From the NCBI GenBank assembly GCA_018105865.1, contig CM030848.1, forward strand, positions 4,967,301 through 5,031,300: a stretch of DNA of 64,000 bases, in the 5' to 3' direction. The position numbers and the translations under genes were made by a program. The DNA comes from Metaphire vulgaris. Its lineage: Eukaryota > Annelida > Clitellata > Crassiclitellata > Megascolecidae. Of the stretch, positions 32,626 to 43,611 are shown one piece after another (the first letter of the stretch is position 1; each line of letters starts with the position of its first letter). The notes beneath the pieces were generated by a model that did no database searches, had not been told where the DNA came from, and worked only from the letters and a program-made list of their open reading frames with translations.

Positions 32626-34413
32626 TAGGTGTTTACCCGTCAAAAATGACGGGGATATTGGCTGTTTACCACCCGATTTTGTGCAAATGCAATAGGATTT
32701 TGCGCAATTAATTAATTTCCCTAACTCGCCGCCTTTTCCTTCAACCGAGTTAACGCCCAATCGCGTGAATTTTCTGAAACTTGATAGTCAACGTAAGTGT
32801 ACTGATTAGGCAGTGTCGAACGACATGCAGTGCTTGATTCTCCTGTTTGCTGTACTGCTTTTTTCACTCCGACCAATAGCCTGCTCCTCATTCTCACTTT
32901 ATTGTCGCAAACCTCGTGAACGCTAGACTTTTTTGTTTTGCACGGACGGTTAGAAAGAGGAATAAAAAGGCTAAACAATGGTGCAAATCTCATCTTCTTA
33001 GCTCTTATATAGCCTGAGATATAGCAAATTCAAAAAAGTAGGAAACTAAAATTAAAATATTTAATGGAGCAGAAATCGATTTAGGAATTATTCAGTCATG
33101 ATCCAGCAATAGCATCAATGGGAATGGACAAAATGCCTTCGCTGGATCATGTAATTTTGATCAGAATTCTCAGAATTCAAAACTTTCGCGAAATTCACCG
33201 ATAATAATTATGTTCAAACATTGGGGTCATCGGGTTAGAATTGATAGATCTTTGCCAAATGTCAACCGATTTTCAAACTTTTTGGTTTATTTTGTTCCTC
33301 TGACATACCTTTACAACTTTGCCGCTGACAAAAGTGGGGTTACCGCTGAAAATATTTTGCTAGGGGGCTATAAAAATGTTTTGGGGGAGAGGGTGATATT
33401 TTAGACCGTAAAGTGGACTCTACCCCCAAATTTTTTTGTTTTGCACGGACGGTTAGAAAGACGAATAAACAATCTAAACAATGGTGCAAACCTCATCTTT
33501 TTAACTTCTATATAGCCTGAGATATAGCAAATTTAAAACTTTACAGCAGTCATTTCTGAAGAACGCTTTTCCAAAAATCAAATCCCCAGTACGGTGACGG
33601 CGTCTGAAAATTTAATCCCCACTTGAGGGGTTAAATTTTAAAAAATAGGTATTGAGGCTAGGAAGGAATAAATATATATAATAACGGGGGGCAGGGCATT
33701 GGGAGAGGGAAGGGAGGTTTGGGAGGAGGAAAGTGGGTTGTACGGGTTTTCGGAGCAGCGTTGTGTAGGTTTGGGAACGGGGTTTGTGGCCGTAGGTTTG
33801 GGAACAGGGTTTGGGGCCGGTGGGGTAGGGCGGAGCGGTGATGGGTTGGGGTCAGGGCGATTGGGAAAGAGATGGTGAGAGGAATGGGGGGTTGGGAGAA
33901 GGATGGTGAGAGGAATGGGAACGGGGTTTGGGGCCTGTGGGGTAGGCAGGACAGGTAGGGGTTGGGACCTGGGGCGATTGGGAGAGGGATGGGGGAGAGG
34001 GAAGGGGTTGGGGGAGAGGAAGGGAACAGGGGTTTGGGGCCTGTGGGGTAGGGTGGGGCGGGTATAGGTTGGGGCCTGGGCGGGGATGTGTTGGAGCCGA
34101 GGCGATTGGGAGATGGATGGGAGAGGGAAGGCGGATTGGGGAGAGATGGGAGAGGGAGGGGAACAGGGGGTTTGGGGCCTGTGGGGCGGGGCAGGTCGGG
34201 TATGGGTTGTGTCCTGGGCGATTGGGAGAGGGATTGGGTGAGGGAAGGGGGACGGGGGTTGGGGGTTTAAGCTGCAATTAAGACGCTTCGTTAAACGCTC
34301 CGTTTTGATTAAACAATATTTGGTTGTCAATGACAACAGCGTCTTGCAATACCCGCCGTGTTGCCGTCGGACGTGCCGTCCGTCCGTCGGACATCGAGAA
34401 TTATATATATAGA
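32625..34413 (-). mobile_element. Helitron-like element H1
   Basis: On the minus strand it begins TCTATATATATAATTCTC (5'-TC) and ends with a hairpin (CCCGTCA and TGACGGG arms) followed about 8 nt later by CTAG-3'. It sits between A (32624) and T (34414), the Helitron target pattern; there is no target duplication. The 1789-bp interior has a 100-bp segment duplicated internally (near 32930 and 33431) and a G-rich minisatellite. No Rep/helicase is seen, so it is non-autonomous. H2 at 49994 is a relative. Confidence 0.75.
33700..34265. repeat. G-rich minisatellite inside Helitron H1
   Basis: Degenerate units built on GGCGATTGGGAGAGGGATGG and GGTTTGGGGCCTGTGGGG. Nearly all guanine is on the plus strand, giving proline-rich frames on the minus strand that are artefacts. 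Confidence 0.9.
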
Positions 34414-34882
34414 TTCAATGTGAAAAATCACATGGAATATAGAGCAAAAAAAGGTCATCAGCACGAAAAGGTTATCGGCACATTTTGTGTGGATTTTGAT
34501 CATTTTCAACGTGAAGAAGTCTGACAAGCAAAAAAGAACAAAAGGTCATCACCGCTGTTTAGGAGCAGATGACTGCTCAATTTATCAGGTGGTCCGCGAG
34601 AAATTTTTTAACTTCAAAAGTGGTCCGCGAGGCAAAAATGGCTGAGAACCACTGCATTAACCATAGCATGTAATATTTAAAAAATGGATTTGGCCATCTG
34701 GCGAACGTTAGTTGAAGAGAATCTTCTATGTTCTGCTCTTATTCAATTAGAAAGAAAGTATGGCAAATATATTAGGTAGAATTAGGCCTATTGGTATTTT
34801 GCCAAATAAGACAAAAGGAGAGAAATAGATATTGAAATTTCTTGTAAATTATCATTTTTAAAATTTCGCCAGGAATTAACAT

Positions 34883-35973
34883 TAGTGCTGTTACGGTTTC
34901 ACCTCGAGCAGTCTCGGTCGGTTTCGGTTCGGTTTGGACCGAAAAACCGCGGTTTCGGTTCGGTTCGGATTTTTAACCCTAGGTTAGGGTTAGGGTTAAC
35001 CCTAACTCTAACCCTAACTCTAACCCTAGGGTTAGCAATAGGTTAACCCTAACCCTATGACCTCTTTTTGCTTTCAGGGATTTTGGAGAGGAAAAATGAT
35101 ACAATTATGACCTCTTTTTGCTTGTCAGGGTTTTTCGAGAGGAAAAAATACAAGAATGACCTTTTTGAGGACTTTAATAAGAAATAAAAAATAAAATGAC
35201 GTTACGCGATTTTTGAAAATGGGGGGTCGGCCCGTTGTGACGTCATATTTTAGGGGTCCGACGTTGCGTGACGTTGCGTGACGTAGGGGGGAGGGTAAAT
35301 AAAAGTGACAAATTCGCGTGACGTCATTTATGGACGGCCCCTTTATTTAAGTCACCTCTTTTCAGTTGATGCAAATGCCAATAGGCCTAATTTTAAACTC
35401 GTCATGATTTAAAGTGGCTTAGAAGGCATTACTGCACGTGTGAAAGCCACTAGGGGCACTAACAGGGCTTGAACCCGCTCCGTTAGCCTCAGGGATATTT
35501 CTAGGATTGTGGATTTGGGGGTGGGGGTGTCTACTTCAATTTTGAAGGTGTCCGGAGCTAATTGGCATTCCACACTAAACTGGCACTGCGCGACACTACT
35601 AATGCAGCCATTTTAAAATTGTTTTTACTGATTTCAATAATGACGTCAGACTCTGATTCATCATAGAAATATAGACATGCCAGAAGAACAACACTCATTA
35701 TTTTAGCGTTTAAAAGCTGTGCATTGATTGAACTGCATTCAAAATGCATTAAATGCATTTAATGCATTGAAAAAAGAGATCATAGGGTTAGTGTTATCCC
35801 TAACCCTAACCTAGGGTTTTAACCCTAGGTTAGAGTTAGCGTTAACCCTAACCTAGAGTTAAAACGGAAGAAAACCGTCCAATTTGCATGGTCAAAACCG
35901 CGGTTTCGTATCGGTTCGGTTTTGACCGAAAAACCGCGGTTTCGGTTCGGTTCGGTTAACCGTAACAGCACTA
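34883..35973 (+). mobile_element. hAT-like MITE, TAGTGCTG family, copy 3
   Basis: Perfect 8-bp duplication attaacat (34875-34882, 35974-35981), ends TAGTGCTGTTACGG and CCGTAACAGCACTA, 1091 bp, same orientation as copy 1. It carries CRE sites, TTAGGG-like tracts at both ends and the 66-codon antisense frame (35558-35758). Confidence 0.93.
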
Positions 35974-36719
35974 ATTAACATACCTTTGTTACGCGTCTAA
36001 AAAATCCCATGAGTATGCCAAAATCGCCTAACCGGCAGGCCAACGATTACACTTTTGAGATTCTCTGATTTTCATTGGAGTTTCAGAGCAAAATGGTCGG
36101 AATTAGAGATGGCCAATGAATTATAATAATAGCCGAGAATTGCAGCGTCGCGCATAGCCCGAATCTGCAAATCCGCTTGTCAGAGGTATCCGCTTGAATC
36201 CGCTTGCTGTCCAGACGGATGTCACGTGACGCACGTATAGCTTTAGCGAAGTTTAGCCATGCCAGTGCAAGCCAGTCATTATTTACAATTTTACACTATT
36301 AAATTAACCTATAGTGAAATGTTCCGCCACTGAGGCGCTGAGAACCAGAGTGGCCTATCCGAAAAAGTAAAATTCTGATAAAACTTGAAGTCTGTAGGCT
36401 AATGAACTTGTAAAGTCGCCAAGTTACAATTTATTAGCTATGGCCAAATACGCCTGTAGACCTACTGTATATAGCCTAATCCTTTTGGTTAGGCCTACGT
36501 TTGCATTTTTGCCACCTACACGGGTGTCCGGTATTTTGGGGACAGGGATATGGCAACCCTAGCTAACAAACTTTTAAGCCAGGGACAAGGGAAATTTTTA
36601 ATGATAAACTTTAACTCAATAACATTTAGGCCTAATTAACTGTAAAAATTAAATAACCTAGTAAGCCACCAACAGATTTGAAAATCATGCTGTAGATGAA
36701 GATAAACTTCATTCTATTC

Positions 36720-36952
36720 CAGGCACGTCGGAACGAATTTTCAGCAGGGGTGCAGATTTTCTTAAGAAAAAAATCGCATCTTAAAAAAGCCTGACGGGCC
36801 AAAAAGGTCTTCATGCACGAAATTTACTTATTTTTTCCAGAGGTACAGAGGGTGCAGATTCTTACCGGCCTCCAGAAGTCCAGGCACTGCACCCCTTGAA
36901 TTTTTCCAGGGGTGCAGCTGCACCCTCTGCACCCCCACTTCGTACGGGCCTG
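36720..36952. mobile_element. hAT-like MITE, CGGGCCCGTAGGAAGTGG family, copy 2
   Basis: Perfect 8-bp duplication ttctattc (36712-36719, 36953-36960); ends CAGGCACGTCGGAACGAA and CACTTCGTACGGGCCTG. It is 233 bp, inverted relative to 22412-22719, with CTGACGGGCCAAAAAGGTC as a variant module. Confidence 0.9.
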
Positions 36953-37104
36953 TTCTATTCTTGAATCAAATGCATTGAAAGTCAAATGGCAGAGTAAATT
37001 TATATTAAAATTTCCCAAAGCTTTACATTAAATTTGAAAATTAATCTATTTTTCAACAGACCTGCTTTGTACCAAACCGTTCTGTCACCTGACTCTGTGA
37101 TGAT

Positions 37105-37465
37105 TGCATTAAGGGGGCAGCCTTAGAGTGGATCCGCAACTACCCTCATTGCCCGACATATCTCTCCGAGCTGATCGTGAGAACTACAGCGATCGAACGT
37201 CGTTCCATACTTCGATCCGGACACAAGGCTCAACTGGTTGTCCCTCCTCCTCTTCGGACAGCGGGTCTCGGAGACAGATCCTTCCGGCGTGGTAACCCTG
37301 CTTCGTGGAACCTGCTCCCGAAGACAGTCACAACTGAGTCACTCCCTGAGCGGTTCCGGAAGCAGTTGAAGACGCACCTGTTTAACAGCTCTTGACTTTG
37401 CCTCGATTGACATGTTTATTGCGCTTAAAAAATTGTCTTGCATAATAATAATAATAATAAGTGGT
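37105..37465 (+). pseudogene. 5'-truncated LINE, ORF2 C-terminus and tail
   Basis: The frame at 37177-37395 reads SILRSGHKAQLVVPPPLRTA, then GDRSFRRGNPASWNLLP, then SLPERFRKQLKTHLF. This is the standard C-terminal end of CR1/L2-clade ORF2. It is followed by a short 3' region and an (ATA)n tail near 37444. The reverse transcriptase itself is missing. Confidence 0.8.
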
Positions 37466-37881
37466 GGCCAAATGAAAAAATGGCTTCAGAACATCTGTCA
37501 ACTGCACTCCAGTCATAGCATCATATGATTCAAAATTTTCTATGCAGCATATCATGATCATGACATACTGCATTTCTAATTTCGATTAATCAATTTTTTG
37601 TCAGAAATGCACAATCCCTATAGTGAATGTCTCATTCGGTAGAGTATCACCTCTGACCTAGACAAGCCATCAATCTGGGTTCCATCCCCAGGCATTCACT
37701 TGTCTATTGGGGAAAGGAGTGAACATTAGTATGACCTGTATAATGCTTTATATTTATCACTAGTGTGCTAACATCAAAGTGCTATATAAAGCAATGATTT
37801 TATTTCTGCATGGCATGATGGAGATGGGACACGAATGCCAGTAACACAAAATATGAAATAGTATTAAGCAAAGGTAGCAAA

Positions 37882-37887
37882 TTTATT
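37882..37887 (-). terminator. candidate polyadenylation signal of tbce
   Basis: AATAAA on the minus strand about 110 nt downstream of the tbce stop codon. Confidence 0.5.
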
Positions 37888-37995
37888 TGAAACTGCAATA
37901 ACAATAGACTAAATCTAAGTTAAATCACAAATGTGCCATGCTTGGAAATTTGATAACTTAAAAAAAAACAAGAAATGTCATAAAGCTAATGCACA

Positions 37996-39582
37996 TCAGC
38001 AGTGCACACATATAGTATCGCCATCTTCAACTGAATAGAAACTAAGATCACGTAGATTGTTGTCAAGATCGATTTCAGGTCCAATCATTTTTTGACTTAC
38101 ATAACTCAGTCTGATAATACCTTGATCCGGCAGTTTGAACATCCGCTGAATTAGAGCCTTTAATTTCTGAATGGTCATTGTCAATGGCAGTTTCTTTTCT
38201 AAATCAGGAGAATCTCCAAGAAGTGGATTCTTGAACTTGACTCTTATTAGACTATTCTTTAAGGCTGTTGACTCAATTTTCTTCATTTCAGAATCTTCTG
38301 CAGAACCAAGCTTCTTGATCAGTTCCACATATCGCGGATGTGCTTCCATGAAGCTGCTTGACAGTTTTGTTGGATCTATGCCTCCACCAGCACTTTTCCA
38401 CTCCAACCCATATAACTTTATATAATCCAGCTCAGCGCCACGACGTTCACCTGCACTTACTTCCATTCTGTTGAGCATTTTAATTCTGCTCATTTTGGCG
38501 ATGATTTGCTGACGAGCTTCAAGAGAACCTCCAGCTTTTTCCACTAAAGGATTTCTATGGAATCGAAGCATTGTAAGTGACTGCAGCTTATTCAGTTCAT
38601 TAATCGATGACCATTCTGAGATTCTGTTGTTTGAAAGTGACAGCGACATAAGCTTTGGAAAATGCACTGTTGGGTGATTTCCATCAGGAAATACAATCTC
38701 TCCTAAATCAGTTTCATTGAGGATTAAAGTCTCCAGATGTTTCAAGTCTGCCAGACAAAGAACATTCCTCCATTCATGAATTGGGTTACCCTCTAAATTT
38801 AGTAGGATCAGATGTTCAATGTAGACAGAACAATTTTCCAAACGAGTAATGCGGTTATAGCAAATATGAAACTCGAGCAAGGAATTGAATAGCACAATAA
38901 ATTTGCTAACATCCTGCCAATCAACGTTCATACGGTTTGCATACAAAGTTTCAACAGGGACACAAACATTTTTTTGACTATCTTCAACATTTGGCAACTG
39001 TAAACGGTTCAATGATACATCAAGCTGTTTCAACAATGGCAACTGGGATACAATCTCAATGACCTGTGACCATTTTGAAATAAGACTGACTGAAAGTTGT
39101 AGCTCTCTTATATTTGGTAGGTTACATGCAATATCTCCCATGTTTCCAGCTCCATTGACATACATACCATTCAAACTCACTTCTTTCAATTTACAAAACT
39201 GACTTTGCTCTATGTTAAGTTTTTGTGCACCTACTAATTCAACATGTGTTTTCTTGTTTGTCCCAAGAACAAACATCTCTTCTGGTCTCACGAGTTCATT
39301 TTCATCCTCAACCCTTCCGTATTTCTCCGCAAGTGCCGTCATGAATGGCACACCTCTGTTACACTTCTTAAGTCGCAAGAATGACCCAGCAGTCGAGTGT
39401 TCTGTTGAAAAGTAACGCACATCTTCGTAGCAACCATCATGCTTACCACGACTTGGATCATCCCATTCAACTCCGATCCAAATGCCAGGTGTTGGAGGGA
39501 CATGTCCAACAAACATGACAGTAGCATAATGTCCATCACTTTCAATCCGTGCACCAATCTCAACAGTCTCTTCATTTGTCAT
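37996..39582 (-). CDS. tbce: tubulin-folding cofactor E
   Basis: A 528-residue protein (human TBCE is about the same length) that acts with cofactors C and D in assembling and dissociating alpha/beta-tubulin in the cytosol. I start at MTNEETVEIGARI rather than 14 codons upstream, because a good 3' splice site (TTGTTTTATGTTGGCAG) lies two bases before this ATG; the upstream codons are probably intron. The CAP-Gly domain spans about 8-70, with GKHDG at 46-50 for the usual GKNDG. Leucine-rich repeats span about 136-385 (for example LPLLKQLDVSLNRLQLP and FPKLMSLSLSNNRISEW). A ubiquitin-like domain fills about 441-528. The coding sequence has no intron across 1.6 kb, unlike vertebrate TBCE, so intron loss or an old retrocopy that gained a 5' exon is possible. 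Confidence 0.95.
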   Translation of the reverse strand: MTNEETVEIGARIESDGHYATVMFVGHVPPTPGIWIGVEWDDPSRGKHDGCYEDVRYFSTEHSTAGSFLRLKKCNRGVPFMTALAEKYGRVEDENELVRPEEMFVLGTNKKTHVELVGAQKLNIEQSQFCKLKEVSLNGMYVNGAGNMGDIACNLPNIRELQLSVSLISKWSQVIEIVSQLPLLKQLDVSLNRLQLPNVEDSQKNVCVPVETLYANRMNVDWQDVSKFIVLFNSLLEFHICYNRITRLENCSVYIEHLILLNLEGNPIHEWRNVLCLADLKHLETLILNETDLGEIVFPDGNHPTVHFPKLMSLSLSNNRISEWSSINELNKLQSLTMLRFHRNPLVEKAGGSLEARQQIIAKMSRIKMLNRMEVSAGERRGAELDYIKLYGLEWKSAGGGIDPTKLSSSFMEAHPRYVELIKKLGSAEDSEMKKIESTALKNSLIRVKFKNPLLGDSPDLEKKLPLTMTIQKLKALIQRMFKLPDQGIIRLSYVSQKMIGPEIDLDNNLRDLSFYSVEDGDTICVHC

Positions 39583-39584
39583 TC
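39568..39584 (-). promoter_or_regulatory. 3' splice site just before the tbce start codon
   Basis: On the minus strand a T-rich tract ends in TTGGCAG immediately before GAATGACAAATG. This implies a 5' untranslated exon upstream (higher coordinates) and decides the start codon. The donor was not located. Confidence 0.55.
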
Positions 39585-39919
39585 CTGCCAACATAAAACA
39601 ACCTGATGTCAATAGCTGAGCCAAAGGAGAAACATATTATAGATAAGAGTCAGTTTAAAATACCAGATGCTTGTCTATACATAAACCCTTCACACTGGGA
39701 CAAATATTCAATTTGGCAGAGAATGGAGGGTTTGCCTCACTGATTAAGGACAAGAGTGGGTGCAAAAATTTTGGTTTCCATATGTTTGACCCCAACTGGA
39801 GTTAAAAATTTATGGGCAGGAAACCATAAAACCCTTAAACCCTCACTGCTTTAAAATATCTATTACTGGAAAGTGTGTCTATTTATTGGCTGGACCGATA
39901 TTCTGAAATTGACTTTCAA

Positions 39920-39990
39920 CATTAACATCTCCAGATGCCTCAAGTCAGCCACACAGTGAACATTTTTCTATTCATGAATTATGTTATACT
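39920..39990 (-). pseudogene. relic of a tbce leucine-rich-repeat segment
   Basis: About 70 bp match tbce 38722-38794 at roughly 55 of 70 positions, same orientation. Translated, VADLRHLEMLML corresponds to LADLKHLETLIL, and the Trp of IHEW is a TAG stop. It lies about 1.1 kb upstream of the tbce coding start (38722-38794 is itself about 1.2 kb away). Confidence 0.65.
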
Positions 39991-40212
39991 CAGAAATCAC
40001 ACTGAAAATTCTAGGTCTAAGACCACTGGTCAATTTCCAGAATACTGCATAGCAGTTTGATTAAAATTGGCAGCAAACTACTGCTGTATCTAACAGCAAA
40101 AGCCAAAATATTTCATGCTTTTTGCAAACTAACACAGTTGAAAATATCAGATTGGTCACTGTGAGCAATAGAAAATGATGCTTTAGCAGCATTACAATAT
40201 TATTATGCACAC

Positions 40213-40885
40213 AAGGTGCTATCCATAAAGTATGTCACACCATTTTTTATACCCTCCCCATCACAAACTGTCAATAACTGTCAAACTTTCAGTGACCCCC
40301 CTATAATTATGTCAATAACTTTTGACCCCCCTCCAGGGATGGGACCAAGACAGTAAGTGGCAAGACAAAGACATCAAGTCTCAAGACAAAGATCAAGACC
40401 AAGACAATAATTTTAAACAACAACTGTAAAAATCCACATGCTTGGTCTTGAAGGGCTACACCAAGACAGTAAGGACGAGACCAAGGCCAAGACTGAGACA
40501 CTGACCCTCGAGACCAAGACCAAGACATTGAGAATGCTGCGTGAGACTGTCTTGAGACGAGGCAGTGTCTTGAGACATCACATCACTGCCCCTTCTAAGA
40601 TCAGTGACGGATCCCCCAAAAAAGTTTATAAGGTTATTATTTTGGCAGTGATGACTTTTTTTGCTCATTAAGTGTCAAAATGTGGCAAGGTGATGACCTT
40701 TTTATGCTTGTAACGCATTTTTCCATTGTAATAAATAGTATTCCGTGAAATTTCTTTTTTTCATTAATTGCAAAAAATGAAATTGTTGACGTCAACTTCT
40801 TTTGACCCCCTCTCCCCTGTCAACAACTGTCAAACTCTTTCAGACACCTCCCCCTATTTTGTTGGCGTAATTAATGGGCAGTCCC
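40213..40885. mobile_element. PIF/Harbinger-like MITE, interrupted
   Basis: Left end GGTGCTATCCATAAAGTATG; right end GTAATTAATGGGCAGTCCC, followed by TTA. Same family as 32174-32571. A CAAGAC-word element (40334-40588) lies inside. Confidence 0.6.
40334..40588. mobile_element. hAT-like MITE built of CAAGAC words
   Basis: Left end CAGGGATGGGACCAAGACAG; right end TTGAGACATCACATCACTG. The interior is made of AAGAC/CAAGAC repeats. Flanks match at six of eight (cccccctc, ccccttct). Confidence 0.55.
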
Positions 40886-42094
40886 TTATCGTGTGGGACA
40901 ACATGATACCATGGGACAAGTCTGAAGAGATGGATAAGATATTAAGAAAAGAACTGTGAAATGTTAAGTGGTAGAATGCCAGGATAGTGGATTGTGAAGT
41001 GGGATATAAAATGGAATTGACGCGGAGTCGTCCGTTCTTCGTCGTACGATGAATAAACTATTTCGTTGACTATCCACGAAACCCTTGCATAAATCTGTTC
41101 ACTGTTCCTAAAATCAGATATTCTAATTCCCAGCAGTCGTGTAATAGCAGCAACAAGAGTCCGCCGACAGCTTCAATTCGTCGTTTTCTAGTTGTCAGGT
41201 TTTGAATAGACGCGACTTAAATTATTCGCTTTCTAATCAGATGATTAAATTACAAACGCAAAACAAGTGCTGCAATTGCGACTGGCACTTACTTTTAACG
41301 CTCTTCTGGTCCTTCATAAATAGAACTTCATTTACTTAATTTAATTGAACTATTTCTATCGTTCGCTGAATCATTTCTTCGTCTAAAACCATCGATATCT
41401 AAAACCAATGTTTACATCAAGTGCTGTCGCTTTGACGACATAATTAATTTTTTTATAGAGCTATGATCCTCAGTGACTGAATCATCTGACTGCGGTGTTG
41501 GAGGTCAAACTGGTCAATCAATCAATCAACCAATCAATCAAACAATCAATCAACTTCTATGGCGCCACTATCATAATGTCCAGAACATCAGCCGTAGAGC
41601 TGTTACGGTTTCACCTCGTGCAATTTCAGTCGGTTTCGGTTCGGTTTTAACCGAAAAACCGCGGTTTTGGTTCGGTTTTTGATCACTAGAATGCACAGCT
41701 TTTAAGCGTTATAAATAAAGAAAGCGTCGTTTTTGTGTCATGTCTATGATGAATCAGCAGCACTGCTTATGAGAAAGTAATGTAAATTTTATGTAGATTT
41801 ACTTTTATGTAGCAATTATTAGCAATTTCATTAACATTTCCATTAGAGGTGGGTCGATTAATCGAAATCGTAATCGAAATCGCGATTTTTGGAAAAATCG
41901 AAATCGAAATCGAGACGATTATTAAATAAATCGAAATAATCGATAATCGTCGAAAAAATAATCGAAATCGCGATTATTTTTCGATTATTCCCTTAAGTTA
42001 TATTATACAATATTTCCCATTCAAAGAAAGATCAGTTTACCGTTGATTATCAGATTTTCATTGAAAATGGATTCAACTGCGTATAAAGACAGGT

Positions 42095-43256
42095 ACCATC
42101 TTTCTGGATTTGACAGCAGCTTTCGATGTGGTGTGGCATGCGGGTTTAATGTACAAACTCTCGCTCAATTTGCCACCCTGGTTCTGTCAACTTGTGGAAT
42201 TACTCATCTCTGACAGACGGTTCTTAGTTCACTTGGGAGATGTCAGCTCCTGGAGACGTCAGCGAAACGGTCTAACACTAGTGTTCAGTTCTAGCACCTA
42301 TGTTATTCAATTTGTAGGCTTATAGGCCTAAACACGACTTACCGGACACCATAGGTAGGAAGTTTGGATACGCTGACGATATCGGTTTTGCCACCCAGGC
42401 TCGATCCTTTAAGGAGATTGAAGACCAGCGTTATTTCTAGGATTGTGAATTGGGGTGGGGTGTCGGGAAAATCTGGGGTGTGTTTATTTCTAGGATTGTA
42501 GGATTGTGAATTTGGGGGTGTCGGGAAAATCTGGGGGTGTCGAAATTTGGAAGTCTCTACCGAAAAAAGCTAACAAGCAAAAAAACCTTATAGAGACTCG
42601 CTAAAAGTCTGACAAGCAAAAAAAGTCATCCGAGGATAAAAGTTGTGGGGTGTATTTCTCCATTTGGGGGCAGGCCCCTTCAGAGGCTGAAGGAGGCCCA
42701 GGCCAGTTGGAATTTCGAGGCCTCTCCTAGCCTTCCCAACAATTAAAATTTTGACAAGCGAAAAAAGGTAATCACCAATTTTGAGGACCGCAGAATACCT
42801 TCCTAGCTTTCCCAAAATCCTAAAATTGTCGACAAGCAAAAAAAGGTCATCAGCAATTTTGAGGACCGCAGAATACCTTCCTAGCTTTCCCAAAATTGTC
42901 GACAAACAAAAAAGGTCATCACCAAATTGTGAGGCCCCTTCTAGTAGTAGCTATTTAGCTTTCTAGCTCTCCCAGAATTCTAGACAAGGAAACAAAGGGA
43001 GGCCCCCAAATGATGGAGGCCCGGGCCGAATGGCTCTCCTGGCCCCCCTCTGAATGGGCCTGTTTGAGGGTGTTCAGGGCTAATCAATATGCATTCTGTA
43101 TGCATACCATTGTCACATTACCAAATTTTGGGGGTGTCGACCTCAAATTGGGGTCTTGGGGGGTGTTAGGGGTGTAGAAATATCCCTGTTGAAGACCAAC
43201 TGAACATCGATACACAGAGGATTGCGAATACTGTAAAATATGGCGGGAAAGCCAGT
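42095..43256 (+). pseudogene. reverse-transcriptase fragment captured in a hAT-like element
   Basis: Frames read LTAAFDVVWHAGLMYKL (the DLTAAFDxVWH palm block), then LLISDRRFLVHLGDVSSW, then after a shift FGYADDIGFATQARSFKEIE with the YADD catalytic motif. The line continues after the nested MITE (42426-43188) as QLNIDTQRIANTVKYGGKA. The fragment is therefore collinear and interrupted. It lacks the upstream palm and all flanking LINE domains. Confidence 0.8.
42426..43188 (+). mobile_element. hAT-like MITE, CAGGGATATTTCTA family, expanded copy
   Basis: Starts CAGCGTTATTTCTAGGATTG, ends TAGAAATATCCCTG, perfect 8-bp duplication ttgaagac (42418-42425, 43189-43196). Its 763 bp hold five copies of the GACAAGCAAAAA...GGTCATC module (near 42575, 42612, 42757, 42832, 42900), two of them in near-identical 70-bp tandem segments with GAGGACCGCAGAATACC. 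Confidence 0.88.
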
Positions 43257-43429
43257 TTCTAAAGGTACTGTGAAATAATCGAAATCGAAATCGCGATTAT
43301 ATAAAAAACCGTAATCGTAATCGAAATCGTGAAAAATAATCGAAAATAATCGTAATCGTAATCGGAAAAAATAATCGTAATCGACCCAGCTCTAATTTCC
43401 ATAGCTATTTTAAGAGAGGCTGAGCGCCT

Positions 43430-43510
43430 AAAAATAAGCAGCTACTGTTGTGCTGCTTTTCAAGGCGCTATAGAAATCCACGAGATTTTACTTTACTTAC
43501 TTACTTTAAC
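43430..43510 (+). repeat. LINE 3' tail, copy 2
   Basis: AATAAGCAGCTACTGTTGTG, then GGCGCTATAGAAATCCACGA and GATTTTACTTTACTTACTTAC. Same tail as at 30845 and 45363. Confidence 0.7.
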
Positions 43511-43574
43511 TGAGAAGAGAAGGTGACTTAAGTTAAAATCGCGCATAATCAATTTAATCATCATTGACGCACCT

Positions 43575-43601
43575 CTGCACCCCCACTTCCTACGGGCCTG
43601 C
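43575..43601. mobile_element. isolated end of the CGGGCCCGTAGGAAGTGG family
   Basis: CTCTGCACCCCCACTTCC and CTACGGGCCTG match the terminus of the 22412 and 36720 elements. No partner end was found nearby. Confidence 0.5.
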
Positions 43602-43611
43602 GAGATGGTAG

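Larger units (their letters stand above)
32070..34654. mobile_element. hAT-like element (CAGTGGTTCTCAA) interrupted by a MITE and a Helitron
   Basis: Left end CAGTGGTTCTCAA and right end TGAGAACCACTG; GTGGTCCG words occur near both ends. The flanks match poorly (five of eight). Removing the MITE at 32174-32571 and the Helitron at 32625-34413 leaves about 400 bp. CTGACAAGCAAAAA lies near 34521. Confidence 0.7.
41844..43394. mobile_element. hAT-like element (TAGAGGTGGGTCGATTA) carrying LINE reverse-transcriptase sequence
   Basis: Ends TAGAGGTGGGTCGATTA and TAATCGTAATCGACCCAGCT, then CTA, with a perfect 8-bp duplication atttccat (41836-41843, 43395-43402). Both arms are ATCGAAATCG arrays on the same strand. 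Between them are a reverse-transcriptase fragment and a further nested MITE. Total 1551 bp. Confidence 0.85.
41595..43545. mobile_element. old divergent TAGTGCTG-family MITE, split by later insertions
   Basis: Left end TAGAGCTGTTACGGTTTCAC, then TTCGGTTCGGTTTTAACCG, then AATGCACAGCTTTTAAGCGT and TATGATGAATCAG, all divergent from the four young copies. A late segment AGAAGGTGACTTAAGTTAAA (near 43520) corresponds to their right part. The 41844-43394 transposon and a LINE tail interrupt it; the right terminus is lost. Confidence 0.6.

Noticed and set aside
32721..32993. A conserved protein shared by Helitrons H1 and H2 (also 50176-50412).
   Set aside because: Only the first dozen residues agree; frames diverge by indels, consistent with non-coding homology.
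33638..34336. Proline-rich proteins on the minus strand (also 50879-51712).
   Set aside because: They are translations of the G-rich minisatellite in Helitrons H1 and H2, in several frames at once.
39583..39624. Fourteen extra N-terminal codons for tubulin cofactor E.
   Set aside because: They overlap a polypyrimidine tract and CAG acceptor just before the ATG that matches the usual start of the CAP-Gly domain.
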